Assembly: GCF_900112525.1 (NCBI RefSeq)
Contig: NZ_FOMD01000001.1
Span: 868,001 to 932,000 of the forward strand
Direction of reading: 5' to 3'
Origin: Klenkia taihuensis
GTDB taxonomy: Bacteria; Actinomycetota; Actinomycetes; Mycobacteriales; Geodermatophilaceae
Length of the DNA: 64,000 nucleotides
The translations under genes and the position numbers were made by a program. Of this stretch, positions 16,108 to 24,684 are shown one piece after another; position 1 is the stretch's first letter, and every line of letters begins with the position of its first letter. Below the pieces are notes generated by a model that saw only the letters and a program-made list of their open reading frames with translations, had not been told where the DNA came from and did not search any database.

Positions 16108-16583
16108 TGCCTCGTCTGCGGGTGGTCCCGCTGCTCCGCGTCTTCCTGGTCGCCCTGTTCGGGGTCGTGCTGGTGCTGCAGCTGTTCTCCTTCCCCGGCC
16201 AGTTCGCCTACATGGCGCGCGTGGACACCGAGCTGGCCTGGCTGCGCTGGCCGCTGACCCTGGTCGCCGGAGGCACCCTGCTCGGGTTCGAGGTCGTGCT
16301 GGTCGCCACCTGGAAGCTGCTCGGCATGGTCGAGCGCGACCGCATCTTCACCCCCGACGCGCTGCGCTGGGTGGACGTGATCGTGCGGGCGACCGCCGGC
16401 GGGGGAGCGGTGTTCGCCGCCGGCTTCCTGCTGGTCGGCGTCAACGCGACCGACCCGGGCCTGCCGCTGCTGCTGTTCGTCGTGCTGCTCGGCATCGTCG
16501 TCGTCGAGCTGGTCGTGCTGGTGCTGCGCTCCCTGCTGCGCCAGGCCACCGAGCTGCGCGCCGACCTCGAGCAGGTCATCTGA
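16107..16583 (+). CDS. DUF2975 membrane protein
   Basis: 158 residues with four TM helices (about 7-28, 48-68, 90-112, 120-142). The connecting segment LLGMVERDRIFTPDALRWVD is the hallmark of DUF2975 (the family of Bacillus YoaS). DUF2975 genes commonly stand directly before a YozG-type HTH gene, as here, and are suspected to report a membrane or metabolite signal. The stop overlaps the next start (TGATG). The promoter lies immediately upstream with an operator overlapping it. Confidence 0.88.
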   Translation: MPRLRVVPLLRVFLVALFGVVLVLQLFSFPGQFAYMARVDTELAWLRWPLTLVAGGTLLGFEVVLVATWKLLGMVERDRIFTPDALRWVDVIVRATAGGGAVFAAGFLLVGVNATDPGLPLLLFVVLLGIVVVELVVLVLRSLLRQATELRADLEQVI

Positions 16584-16807
16584 TGCCGATCGTCGTGCGC
16601 ATCGACGTGCTGCTCGCCGAGCGCCGGATGGGCGTGGGCGAGTTCGCCGAGAAGGTCGGGCTCACCCCCGCCAACGTCGCCGTCCTGAAGAACGGCCGGG
16701 CCAAGGCCGTCCGGTTCAGCACCCTGGAGTCCATCTGCCGGGTGCTGGACTGCCAGCCCGGCGACCTGCTGCAGTGGGTCGACGAGGACGCCGAGGTGGT
16801 CTCGTGA
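16583..16807 (+). CDS. Cro/CI-type HTH regulator (YozG-like)
   Basis: 74 residues, only a DNA-binding domain: VRIDVLLAERRMGVGEFAEKVGLTPANVAVLKNGRAKAVRFSTLESICRVLDCQPGDLLQW in essence, cut here for length: MGVGEFAEKVGLT is helix 2 and TPANVAVLKNG the recognition helix. The closing CQPGDLLQW is typical of YozG-like proteins. Likely a dimeric repressor of its own operon through the CTATCGATAG site. Coupled by TGATG to the DUF2975 gene and by GTGA to the next gene. Confidence 0.9.
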   Translation: MPIVVRIDVLLAERRMGVGEFAEKVGLTPANVAVLKNGRAKAVRFSTLESICRVLDCQPGDLLQWVDEDAEVVS

Positions 16808-17967
16808 CCGACGTCCTGGTGGTCGGCGCCGGCCTGGCCGGCCTGCACACCGCCACCGGCCTGGCCCGCCGCGGCCACGACGTCGTCCTGGTCGACCGCC
16901 GCTCCCGGCTGGACGGCGCGGTGCGCACCACCGGCATCTTCGTGGCCCGCACCCTCGCCGACTTCCCGCTGCCCGCCGCCCACCTCGGCCCGCCGATCAG
17001 CCGGGTCGTGCTGCACCCGCCCTCGGGCCGCCGCGCGGTCGTGCTGGACAGCCCGCGCACCGAGTACCGGGTCGGCGACATGGCGGGCCTCTACCTCGCC
17101 GCCGCCCGCGACGCCGTCGAGGCCGGCGTGCGCATCGCGCTGTCCACCCGCTTCCTCGGCCGGGACGGCGACGGCTGGCGGCTGGCCGGCCCGGACGGCG
17201 AGCGCACCACCCGGGCCCGGTTCCTGGTCGGGGCCGACGGCGCCCGCTCCCGGGTGGCCGCCGAGCTCGGCCTGGACCGCAACCAGCACCTGCTGGTCGG
17301 CGCGGAGGCCGTCTTCGCCGTGCCCCGGCACGACCGGCCGCCGGCCTTCCACTGCGTCCTGGACCCGGTCCTCGCACCCGGCTACCTCGCCTGGGTGGTC
17401 GACGACGGTGAGCACGTGCACGTGGGCACCGCCGGCTACCCCGACCGCTACCCGCAGGGCCTCACCGCGGCGCTGCGCCGCTTCACCGCGACCGCCCCCG
17501 GCCTGCACCACGCCGTCCCCGCCGACGCCGAGCGCCGGGGCGGCCCCATCCCGGTCGGCGGCCTGCTGCGCCGGATCAGCTCACCCGAGGGCCTGCTCGT
17601 GGGCGACGCCTCGGGCGCGGTCTCCCCGCTGACGGCCGGCGGCCTGGACCCGTGCCTGCGCCAGGCCGCGCAGGCCGTCGACGTCCTGCACACCGCGCTG
17701 CGCACCGGCGCGGCCCCCGTGGGCTACAACGGCGCGGCGCTGCGGCGGGCCTTCCGCGGCCGGATCGCGCTGCGGCGGGCACTGGCCGCCGTCCGCGCCC
17801 CCGGGCTGGTGGAGGCCGGCTTCCCGCTGCTGGCCTCGCCCCCGGGCCGGGCGCTGGCCGGGGCCGTGCTGTTCGGGGACCGCTCGTTCCCCGACGCGGT
17901 CAGCGACGCCCGCGCAGCCGGGGTGCCAGCACGATCCCCAGCAGCACCAGCGCCACGACGAGGATGA
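16804..17967 (+). CDS. FAD-dependent oxidoreductase (geranylgeranyl-reductase-like)
   Basis: 387 residues. DVLVVGAGLAGLHTA is the N-terminal FAD GxGxxG fold, VDRRSRLDG the ribose-binding end, FLVGADGARSRV the central DG motif and GLLVGDASGAVSPLTAGGLD the second FAD motif. This order is that of the group-A flavin monooxygenase/geranylgeranyl reductase superfamily. The substrate is unclear, possibly an isoprenoid or lipid. Co-transcribed with the DUF2975/HTH pair (GTGA overlap), so it is probably under the same operator. Its last about 22 codons are low-complexity (RSPAAPAPRRG) and run antisense over the 3' end of the next gene. Confidence 0.85.
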   Translation: MTDVLVVGAGLAGLHTATGLARRGHDVVLVDRRSRLDGAVRTTGIFVARTLADFPLPAAHLGPPISRVVLHPPSGRRAVVLDSPRTEYRVGDMAGLYLAAARDAVEAGVRIALSTRFLGRDGDGWRLAGPDGERTTRARFLVGADGARSRVAAELGLDRNQHLLVGAEAVFAVPRHDRPPAFHCVLDPVLAPGYLAWVVDDGEHVHVGTAGYPDRYPQGLTAALRRFTATAPGLHHAVPADAERRGGPIPVGGLLRRISSPEGLLVGDASGAVSPLTAGGLDPCLRQAAQAVDVLHTALRTGAAPVGYNGAALRRAFRGRIALRRALAAVRAPGLVEAGFPLLASPPGRALAGAVLFGDRSFPDAVSDARAAGVPARSPAAPAPRRG

Positions 17968-18109
17968 CGATGTCGCCCCACGGCCAGATCGAGCCGGTGT
18001 CGCCGCGGGCCAGGCCGTAGACCGCGTAGGCGCCCACCAGCACCGGCACCGCCGTCCACCAGACCGGGGTCTTCTGCGGTTCGGGGGTCTCCTCGGCGGG
18101 CTCGGTCAT
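17900..18109 (-). CDS. Small membrane protein
   Basis: 69 residues: an acidic Pro-rich N-terminus (EPAEETPEPQ), then two helices (WWTAVPVLVGAYAVYGLA and GDIVILVVALVLLGIVLA) and a basic end. No family. TACCGT lies six bases before the ATG, the leaderless pattern. Its 3' end overlaps the converging oxidoreductase gene by 68 bases. It lies 13 bases before nothing else on its strand, so it seems monocistronic. Confidence 0.7.
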   Translation of the reverse strand: MTEPAEETPEPQKTPVWWTAVPVLVGAYAVYGLARGDTGSIWPWGDIVILVVALVLLGIVLAPRLRGRR

Positions 18110-18122
18110 GCCGCCACGGTAG

Positions 18123-19133
18123 TCAGCGGGCGAGCCGGAGCAGGTCCCGCTCCTGCTCCGCGGTGAGCCCTGCGGCCAGGCCCTCGTCCAGCGCGTGGTC
18201 CCACGCCCACTGCAGGGTGTCGCGGGCGGTCTCCACGACCGGCCGGAACGACAGCCCGGCCGCCAGCGCGGCCGAGCTGTCCACGGCGTCCTGCGGGATC
18301 TGGTCCTCGGGGAACCACAGCGGACGGCGCTCCTCGGGGACACCGGCCAGCCCCTCGCGCAGCCGGTCCTCGTCGCCCCACACGACCTCGACGTCACCCG
18401 GGCTGCCCCCGGCGGCGACCAGGCAGGCGTCGAGCACCTCGCCGAGGGTCTCCCGGCGGCCGGGGCCCACCGCGTTGAACGTGCCCGACGCGCCCTCGGC
18501 GAGCATCGCCACGGCCCAGTCGGCGACGTCCCGGGCGTCGCTGTGCTGCACCGGCCGCGCCGGGTCGCCGGGGGCGAGCACCGGTCCCTCCCGGGTGCCG
18601 GCCAGCGCGCGGGCCAGCCGCAGCGGCCAGTAGCTGAACCGGTCGGAGGGGTCGCGCGGGCCGACCATGATGCCGACCCGGGGGACGAACACCGGGCCGT
18701 CGAACACGTCGTCCAGCAGGTCCTCGGCGCCCAGCTTGGCCAGCGACCGCTCCTGCAGGGGGTCGTCGCCGGGCTCGGTGCCGGCGGTGCGCACCGGGGC
18801 GGACTCGTCGGGGACGGCGGGGCCGGCCGGTGCGTAGACGCTCATCCCCGACACGTAGCCGTAGGTGCCCACCCGGCCCGACAGCAGCTCGGCGGTGCGC
18901 CGGATCGCCGGCCGGCCCGGGCGCGGGTCGGTGAAGGTGTCCAGCACCGCGTCCCAGGTGCCGCTGCCCAGCGCGGACAGGTCGCCGTTCCGGTCGCCGG
19001 TGAGCACCACCGCGTTCTCGACCGGGGTGTCCCCGGAGCGGTTGAGCACGGTGACCTCGTGGCCGCGGCCCAGCGCGGCGGTGACGGCGTGGTGGCCGAG
19101 GAAGCCACCTCCGCCCAGGACCAGCAGGTGCAC
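18123..19133 (-). CDS. NAD-dependent epimerase/reductase (extended SDR-like)
   Basis: 336 residues. LLVLGGGGFLGHHA is the GxxGxxG cofactor loop and DVLDTFTD-like residues shape the second strand. YGYVSGMSVYAPAG sits where the catalytic Ser-Tyr usually lies, but there is no clear YxxxK, which places it with the atypical isoflavone-reductase/mRNA-binding-type group. VPRVGIMVGPRDPSDRF and QHSDARDVADW follow, typical of NAD-epimerase proteins. Probably acts on a sugar or small molecule in the cytoplasm; the missing Lys makes a redox role uncertain. Confidence 0.82.
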   Translation of the reverse strand: MHLLVLGGGGFLGHHAVTAALGRGHEVTVLNRSGDTPVENAVVLTGDRNGDLSALGSGTWDAVLDTFTDPRPGRPAIRRTAELLSGRVGTYGYVSGMSVYAPAGPAVPDESAPVRTAGTEPGDDPLQERSLAKLGAEDLLDDVFDGPVFVPRVGIMVGPRDPSDRFSYWPLRLARALAGTREGPVLAPGDPARPVQHSDARDVADWAVAMLAEGASGTFNAVGPGRRETLGEVLDACLVAAGGSPGDVEVVWGDEDRLREGLAGVPEERRPLWFPEDQIPQDAVDSSAALAAGLSFRPVVETARDTLQWAWDHALDEGLAAGLTAEQERDLLRLAR

Positions 19134-19184
19134 GGCGGTTCCCCTCGTCGGCGTCGGGGCCGCCTACCCCCGCCGTCGGGGGGC

Positions 19185-19871
19185 TCAACCCAGGGCGTCG
19201 GAGACCCGGTCGGCGGCCGTGACCAGCACCGGGCCGACCACCCCGGCGTCGACGGTCTGGTCCACGAAGATGACCGCCAGGGCTCCCGCGGCCGAGCCGT
19301 CGGGACGGCGGACCGGCGCGGCGACGGCCCGCATGCCCGGGATGACCTCGCCCAGCGACGACGCCCACCCGCGCGCCCGGGCGGCGACCAGTTCGGCGCG
19401 GTCGTCGTCGGCGGGCGGTTCGGGGATCAGCAGCGCCTGCCCGGTGGCGCCGAGCTCGACCGGGTGCCGGTTGCCCGGCCGGAAGGCCACGTGGGCGGGG
19501 GAGTCGCGGGGCTCGACGGCGTTGACGGTGACCGCCTCGGCGCCGTCCCGCACGACGAGGAAGGCGGTCATGCCCAGCTGCTGCACCAGCCGGGCCAGCT
19601 CGGGGGTGGCGGCGGCCTGCAGGGTGCGGCGGACGGCGCGGGACAGCCCGACCACGCCCAGGCCCACGCCGTAGCTGCCCTCGGCGTCGCGCTCGACCAG
19701 CCGGTGCGCCTCCAGGGTGCGCAGCAGCCGGTAGGCGACCGACCGGTGCACCCCGACCGCGGCGGCGACCGTGGCGATCGACTGCGGGGTGCGGGTGGTG
19801 GCCAGGTGCTCGAGCACGCGGATGCCCCGGTCCAGCGTCTGGGACGCCGGGACCTCGCCGTCGTCGGCCAC
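19185..19871 (-). CDS. IclR-family regulator
   Basis: 228 residues. An N-terminal winged helix (LDRGIRVLEHLATT, TVAAAVGVHRSVAYRLLRTLEAH) and a C-terminal effector domain with HPVELGATGQALL and GMRAVAAPVRRPDGSAAGAL, the IclR ligand fold. The GTG start has GGAGGGAG at good distance upstream. It is divergent to the TetR gene, 104 bases apart, with two GCACAC palindromes between. It may control itself, the TetR/MFS pair or the epimerase gene that follows it on the same strand (51 bases on). Confidence 0.9.
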   Translation of the reverse strand: MADDGEVPASQTLDRGIRVLEHLATTRTPQSIATVAAAVGVHRSVAYRLLRTLEAHRLVERDAEGSYGVGLGVVGLSRAVRRTLQAAATPELARLVQQLGMTAFLVVRDGAEAVTVNAVEPRDSPAHVAFRPGNRHPVELGATGQALLIPEPPADDDRAELVAARARGWASSLGEVIPGMRAVAAPVRRPDGSAAGALAVIFVDQTVDAGVVGPVLVTAADRVSDALG

Positions 19872-19884
19872 CTGTCTCCCTCCG

Positions 19885-19899
19885 CGCACACCGTGTGCG
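19885..19899. promoter_or_regulatory. Operator-like palindrome, proximal to the IclR gene
   Basis: CGCACAC-C-GTGTGCG, perfect 7-base arms around one base, 13 bases ahead of the IclR start codon. It shares the GCACAC half-site with the second palindrome in the same intergenic region. Confidence 0.55.
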
Positions 19900-19949
19900 G
19901 AGATCGAACCACGGGCGTCCAGCGTGACTGGCTGCACACCGAGCAAACT

Positions 19950-19962
19950 TGCACACTGTGCA
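19950..19962. promoter_or_regulatory. Operator-like palindrome, proximal to the TetR gene
   Basis: TGCACA-C-TGTGCA, 13 bases ahead of the TetR ATG. TGCACAC also occurs as a direct copy at 19933-19939, 17 bases away. Position suggests control of the TetR/MFS operon. Confidence 0.5.
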
Positions 19963-19975
19963 GCGAAGGTGTCCG

Positions 19976-20593
19976 ATGGTTGCCGTGAGCACCGGACTGC
20001 GCGAGCGGAAGAAGGCCGACACCCGGGCCGCGCTGGCCGCGGCGGTGCTCCGGCTGGCGGTGGAGAAGGGCTTCGAGCACGTCACCGTCGAGGAGGTCGC
20101 GGCTGCCGCCGACGTCTCCTACCGCACCTTCTTCAACCACTTCGCCTCCAAGGAGGAGGCGCTGCTGCAGCCCGAGGGCCCCGACCGGCCGAGGCTGGGC
20201 GACCGGCTCGCCGAGACCGACCCCGGCCTGCCGCTGCTGGACGCGCTGCGCGCCGCGATGCGCGCCGACCTCGCCCGCATCGAGGACGACGCCGCCACCT
20301 GGCGCGACCGGTTCTCCGTCATCGCCGCCACCCCGGCGCTGCTGCCCCGCCTCGTCGAGCTCGGCGCCACCGACGAGCGCGCCCTGGCCGAGGCCGTCGC
20401 CGCCCGCACCGGCACCACCGCCGGCACCGACCTGCACCCCGACCTGGTCGCCGCGGTCACCACCGCCGCCGTCCGGGTCGCCTTCATGCGCTGGCACGCC
20501 GGCACCGTCCCCCTGGCCGAGCTGGTCGACGAGGCGCTGGACGCCGTCGCCGCCGGCCTGCCCACCCCACCCCGGAAGAAGAAGGAACAGTGA
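19976..20593 (+). CDS. TetR-family regulator
   Basis: 205 residues. The N-terminal HTH is clear: GLRERKKADTRAALAAAVLRL, then VTVEEVAAAADVSYRTFFNHF, the TetR recognition helix. The C-terminal region (HPDLVAAVTTAAVRVAFMRWH) fits the ligand domain. The ATG at 19976 is chosen; the frame is open nine codons further, giving HTVQRRCP, with no better signal. Its stop overlaps the MFS start (GTGA), so it is the local repressor of the efflux pump, responding to a substrate of the pump. Confidence 0.92.
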   Translation: MVAVSTGLRERKKADTRAALAAAVLRLAVEKGFEHVTVEEVAAAADVSYRTFFNHFASKEEALLQPEGPDRPRLGDRLAETDPGLPLLDALRAAMRADLARIEDDAATWRDRFSVIAATPALLPRLVELGATDERALAEAVAARTGTTAGTDLHPDLVAAVTTAAVRVAFMRWHAGTVPLAELVDEALDAVAAGLPTPPRKKKEQ

Positions 20594-22143
20594 CCACCAC
20601 GCAGGAACCCGTCGCCGGAGCGCAGACGGCCATGGACCGCCGCTCGGTGCTGCAGGCGCTGTCCGGCCTGATGATGGGCATGTTCGTGGCCATCCTGGCC
20701 GGCACCGTCGTCTCCAACGCCCTGCCCACGATCATCAGCGACCTCGGTGGCAGCCAGTCGGTCTACACCTGGGTGGTCACCGCCGAGCTGCTGGCGATGA
20801 CCACCACCGTGCCGCTGTGGGGCAAGCTCGCCGACCTCTACAGCCAGAAGCTGCTGGTGCAGGGCTCGCTGGGCCTGTTCGTCGTCGGCTCGCTGGCCTC
20901 GGGCCTGGCGCAGGACACCACGATGCTCATCGCCGCCCGCGTGGTGCAGGGCATCGGCGCCGGCGGCCTGACCGCGCTGGTGCAGATCGTGATGGCCGCG
21001 ATGATCCCGCCGCGCGAGCTGGGCCGGTACGCCGGCATCTTCGGCGCCGTCTTCGCCGTCGGCACCGTCGCCGGGCCGCTGATCGGCGGGCTGCTGGTCG
21101 ACACCTCGTGGCTGGGCTGGCGCTGGTGCTTCTTCATCGGCGTGCCGTTCTCGCTGGCCGCCATCGTGCTGCTGCAGAAGACGCTGAAGCTGCAGCAGGT
21201 CACGCGGACCGGTACCCGCGTCGACTGGCTCGGCGCGCTGCTCATCACCGCCGGCGTCTCGACCCTGCTCATCTGGGTCACCCTGGCCGGGAACTCCTAC
21301 GACTGGGTCTCGGGCACCAGCGCGCTGCTGGTCGCCGGCGGGCTGGTCCTGCTGGCCCTGGCCGTCTGGGTGGAGTCGCGGGTCGCCGACCCGGTCGTGC
21401 CGCTGAGCATCTTCCGCAACCGCACGATCACCCTCACCGTGGTCGCCAGCGCCCTGGTCGGCATCGCGCTGTTCGGCGGCACGGTGTTCCTGTCCCAGTA
21501 CTTCCAGGTCTCCCTGGGCTACTCGCCGACCGCGGCGGGCCTGCTGTCGCTGCCGATGATCTTCGGCCTGCTGGTCTCCTCGACCGTCGCCGGTCAGCTG
21601 ATCACCCGCAGCGGCCGGTGGAAGCGCTACCTGGTGGCCGGTGCCTCGCTGATGACCCTCGGCTTCGGCCTGCTGGCCACGATCGACGCGCAGACCTCGA
21701 TCGTGCTGATCGGCGCCTACATGGTCGTGCTCGGCTCCGGCGTCGGCATGCTCATGCAGAACCTGGTGCTGGCCGCGCAGAACGACGTCCCCGCCGCGCA
21801 GCTGGGCTCGGCGACCTCGGTGCTGTCCTTCTTCCGCAGCCTGGGCGGCACGGTCGGCGTCAGCGTGCTCGGCGCGGTCCTCGCCGCCCGGGTCAGCTCC
21901 GACCTCGGCGCCCTGGGCGGTGCGTCGGGCGGCGGGCACGCCGCGGCGCCGGACATGTCGGCCCTGCCGCCGGAGGTCGCCGGCCTGGTGCGCGACGCCT
22001 ACGGCGACGCCACGGCCGAGCTGTTCCTCATCGCCACCCCGCTGGCGGCGCTGGCCCTGGTCGTCGTCGTGTTCATCAAGGAGAAGGCGCTCAAGACCAC
22101 CAGCGGTGCCCAGCGTCTCGAGGACGAGCGTTCCGTGGTCTGA
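20590..22143 (+). CDS. DHA2-type multidrug efflux MFS transporter
   Basis: 517 residues and about 14 TM helices. MFS signatures are LWGKLADLYSQKLL (motif A, loop 2-3), ARVVQGIGAGGLTALV (motif C-like) and VFAVGTVAGPLIGGLLVD. Usual length for EmrB/QacA-type 14-TM drug:H+ antiporters. GTG start overlapping the TetR stop, so translationally coupled to its likely repressor. Substrate unknown. The enoyl-CoA hydratase gene follows by 8 bases and may be co-transcribed. Confidence 0.93.
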   Translation: MTTTQEPVAGAQTAMDRRSVLQALSGLMMGMFVAILAGTVVSNALPTIISDLGGSQSVYTWVVTAELLAMTTTVPLWGKLADLYSQKLLVQGSLGLFVVGSLASGLAQDTTMLIAARVVQGIGAGGLTALVQIVMAAMIPPRELGRYAGIFGAVFAVGTVAGPLIGGLLVDTSWLGWRWCFFIGVPFSLAAIVLLQKTLKLQQVTRTGTRVDWLGALLITAGVSTLLIWVTLAGNSYDWVSGTSALLVAGGLVLLALAVWVESRVADPVVPLSIFRNRTITLTVVASALVGIALFGGTVFLSQYFQVSLGYSPTAAGLLSLPMIFGLLVSSTVAGQLITRSGRWKRYLVAGASLMTLGFGLLATIDAQTSIVLIGAYMVVLGSGVGMLMQNLVLAAQNDVPAAQLGSATSVLSFFRSLGGTVGVSVLGAVLAARVSSDLGALGGASGGGHAAAPDMSALPPEVAGLVRDAYGDATAELFLIATPLAALALVVVVFIKEKALKTTSGAQRLEDERSVV

Positions 22144-22151
22144 TCAGCGGC

Positions 22152-22901
22152 ATGGCTGACAGCGAGGTCCTGCTCGAGGTGGACGGCGGCGTCGCCGTCG
22201 TCACCCTGAACGCCCCCGACCGGCGCAACGCGCTGACCCCCGCGATGGCCGCGGAGTTCATCGCGGTGCTCGACGAGGTCGACGGGCGGGACGACGTCGG
22301 CGCGCTGGTGCTCACCGCGGTGGGCAGGAGCTTCTGCGCCGGCGGCGACGTGCAGACCCTGCTCGACGCCGGCCAGGACCCCGCCGCCGGGCCCGCCTGG
22401 GACGGCATGGGTGCCATCTACGACTCGTTCTACCGCCTCGGCCAGGTGCGGGTGCCCACGGTGGCCGCCGTCCGCGGGTCGGCCGTGGGGGCGGGGATGA
22501 ACATGCTGCTGGCCGCCGACCTGCGGGTCGTGGCCGACGACGCCCGGCTGATCTGCGGGTTCCTCAAGCGCGGCCTGCACCCCGGTGGCGGGCACTTCGT
22601 CATCCTGTCCCGGCTCGTGGGGCGGGAGGCCGCGTCGGCGATGGCGCTGTTCGGCGAGGAGGTCAGCGGTGCCCGCGCCGCCGAGCTCGGCCTGGCCTGG
22701 GCGTCGCTGCCGGCCGACGAGGTCGAGCCCCGCGCCCGGGAGCTGGCCGCACGCGTGGCGGCCGACCCCGAGCTGGCCCGGGTCGCGGTGGCCAACTTCC
22801 GCAAGGAGACCGGCCCGCCGCACGTCTCCTGGGAGATCGCGACCCAGTTCGAGCGGCCGGCGCAGATGTGGTCGATGCGCCGGTCCGCCGAACGGGGCTG
22901 A
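22152..22901 (+). CDS. Enoyl-CoA hydratase/isomerase family protein
   Basis: 249 residues. LNAPDRRNALTPAMAAEF, GRSFCAGGDVQTLL (oxyanion hole) and AVRGSAVGAGMNMLLAADLRV are the crotonase core. GLHPGGGHFVILSRLVG is where the catalytic glutamates of hydratases usually sit; a clear Glu is lacking there, so hydratase activity is not assured and isomerase or another crotonase role is possible. It acts in the cytoplasm on an acyl-CoA. It is in tandem with the MFS gene and converges on the BrkB gene with only 3 bases between. Confidence 0.88.
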   Translation: MADSEVLLEVDGGVAVVTLNAPDRRNALTPAMAAEFIAVLDEVDGRDDVGALVLTAVGRSFCAGGDVQTLLDAGQDPAAGPAWDGMGAIYDSFYRLGQVRVPTVAAVRGSAVGAGMNMLLAADLRVVADDARLICGFLKRGLHPGGGHFVILSRLVGREAASAMALFGEEVSGARAAELGLAWASLPADEVEPRARELAARVAADPELARVAVANFRKETGPPHVSWEIATQFERPAQMWSMRRSAERG

Positions 22902-22904
22902 GCC

Positions 22905-23906
22905 CTACGTCGTCCGCTGGTCCTTGGGCTCCGCGCGGGCGTCGAGCTGGATCTCCTTGTCCGCGCGGGGCACGCCCTCGCGCAGCTCCACGGTCCGCTC
23001 GCGCTCCGCGTCGAGCTCCAGGCCGACCAGCAGCACCAGGTTGGTGATCCACAGCCAGACCAGGAACACGACGACGCCGGCCAGCGCGCCGTAGGTCTTG
23101 TTGTAGCTGCCGAAGTTGGCCACGTAGAACGCGAACAGCGCCGACGCGACCAGCCAGACGACCAGCGCGAAGGCCGCCCCGGGGGAGACCCAGCGGAAGC
23201 CGCGCAGCCGGACGTTGGGCGTGGCGTAGTACAGGACCGCGATCATGATCGCGACGAGCACGACCATCACCGGCCACTTGGCGATGTCCCAGACGGTGGT
23301 GGCGGTGCTGCCCAGCCCCAGGGCGTTGCCGATCGCGTCGGTCAGCGGGCCGGTGGCCACCACGGCCAGGCCGATGACGACGACGAACAGGATGCCGATC
23401 AGCGTGACCAGCAGCTGCAGCGGCTTGAGGACGTAGAACTTCCGCCCCTCCGGGGTCTCCCAGATGACGTTGGCCGCGCGGGTGAACGCCCCGACGTAGC
23501 CCGACGCCGACCACAGCGCGCCGGCCAGGCCGACCACGAGCCCGAACCCGGCGGTGGTGGTGCTGCCGGCCACCTGCTCGATGACGCCGGAGAAGGTCTG
23601 CGAGGCGGTGCCCGGTGCGACCTGGTCGAGGATCTGGGTCAGCGCGTCGGTGATCTGCCGGGGGTCGAACACCAGCCCGACGATCGAGACCAGGGCGATC
23701 AGCGCCGGGAACATCGCCAGCACGAAGTAGTAGGTGAGCGAGGCCGCCCAGTCGGTGAGGTTGTCCTCGCTGGTCTCGGTGACCAGCCGCTTGAGCGTGC
23801 CCCCGGTGGTGGCCTTCGGGTCCGCCCCGGTGGGGGCGTGGTCGGCGCGCCCACCCTGGGAGATCTTCTCGTCACGGGGCGGTGCGCCCCGGTTGCTGCT
23901 GGACAT
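22905..23906 (-). CDS. YihY/virulence factor BrkB family membrane protein
   Basis: 333 residues. A charged N-terminal region of about 60 residues, then six TM helices starting at LTDWAASLTYYFVLAMFPALIALVS, the YihY/BrkB entry motif. WSASGYVGAFTRAAN, PLQLLVTLIGILF and LRGFRWVSPGAAFALVVWLVAS are further family patterns. Function is not settled in the family (transporter or lipid-handling). The ATG at 23906 is chosen over one 16 codons upstream since the extra residues read as unstructured. Confidence 0.88.
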   Translation of the reverse strand: MSSSNRGAPPRDEKISQGGRADHAPTGADPKATTGGTLKRLVTETSEDNLTDWAASLTYYFVLAMFPALIALVSIVGLVFDPRQITDALTQILDQVAPGTASQTFSGVIEQVAGSTTTAGFGLVVGLAGALWSASGYVGAFTRAANVIWETPEGRKFYVLKPLQLLVTLIGILFVVVIGLAVVATGPLTDAIGNALGLGSTATTVWDIAKWPVMVVLVAIMIAVLYYATPNVRLRGFRWVSPGAAFALVVWLVASALFAFYVANFGSYNKTYGALAGVVVFLVWLWITNLVLLVGLELDAERERTVELREGVPRADKEIQLDARAEPKDQRTT

Positions 23907-24023
23907 CGTGGGACTCCGGCGGTCGCAGGGAAGCGGTTTGCTCCCGCCGTCCACCCTGGTGCCCGGGATCGCGGAACGGAAACGGACGCCGGTCGGCGGG
24001 TCGCCCCGCCGACCGGCGACCGG

Positions 24024-24677
24024 TCAGGCCGCGGTGCGGACCGAGCTGAGCCGGCGGCCGTGCTCGGCGGCCTCCTGCTCGGCGGAGGCCTTGAGGTCCG
24101 CGGCCAGGTCGGCGAACTCGTCGAGGGCGGGGTTGACGCCGACCAGGGTGAACTCGCGGGTGACCACGGTGAGGTCGAGCTGCCAGACGTCGGCCAGGAT
24201 GCGGCGCAGCCAGCCGGTGGCGTGGTCCCAGCCCTCACGGGGGGTGCCGGCGCTGTAGTTGCCGCCGTGCACCGTGACCAGGACGGCGGGCTTGCCGGCC
24301 AGGGGCGGCTGCTGCCCGGGCGCCATGCGGGGGTCGGTGATGACCAGGTCGACCCAGGTCTTCAGGTGCTGGGAGACGCCGAAGTTGTACAGCGGGACGG
24401 CGAGGAGCAGCGCCTCGGCGTCGACGAGCTCGTCGGTGAGCGTGGCGGCCAGGGCGATCGCGTCGGACTGCTCGGGGGTGCGCTGGTCGGCGGGCGCGTA
24501 CGAGCCGTTGACCGCGGCGGCCCAGGCGGTGGCCGGCAGCGGCTCGGTGCCCACGTGCCGGCGGGTGACCGGGGCGTCGGGGTTCCCGGCGCGCCACTCG
24601 GTCTCCACGATGTCGGCGATGGCCCGGCTGGCCGAGCCCTCGGTGCGGATGCTGGCGTCCAGGCGGAACAGGGACAT
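24024..24677 (-). CDS. FMN-dependent NADH-azoreductase-like flavodoxin-fold protein
   Basis: 217 residues. LFRLDASIRTEGSASRAIAD is the FMN phosphate loop of the NQO/AzoR family, ALLLAVPLYNFGVSQHLKTWVD the flavin-ring loop, and VLVTVHGGNYSAGTPREGWDHATGWLRRI the conserved C-terminal half. Likely an FMN dimer that reduces quinones or azo compounds with NAD(P)H in the cytoplasm. Divergent from an HxlR regulator, as is common for quinone- or electrophile-sensing pairs. Confidence 0.9.
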   Translation of the reverse strand: MSLFRLDASIRTEGSASRAIADIVETEWRAGNPDAPVTRRHVGTEPLPATAWAAAVNGSYAPADQRTPEQSDAIALAATLTDELVDAEALLLAVPLYNFGVSQHLKTWVDLVITDPRMAPGQQPPLAGKPAVLVTVHGGNYSAGTPREGWDHATGWLRRILADVWQLDLTVVTREFTLVGVNPALDEFADLAADLKASAEQEAAEHGRRLSSVRTAA

Positions 24678-24684
24678 GGCTACC

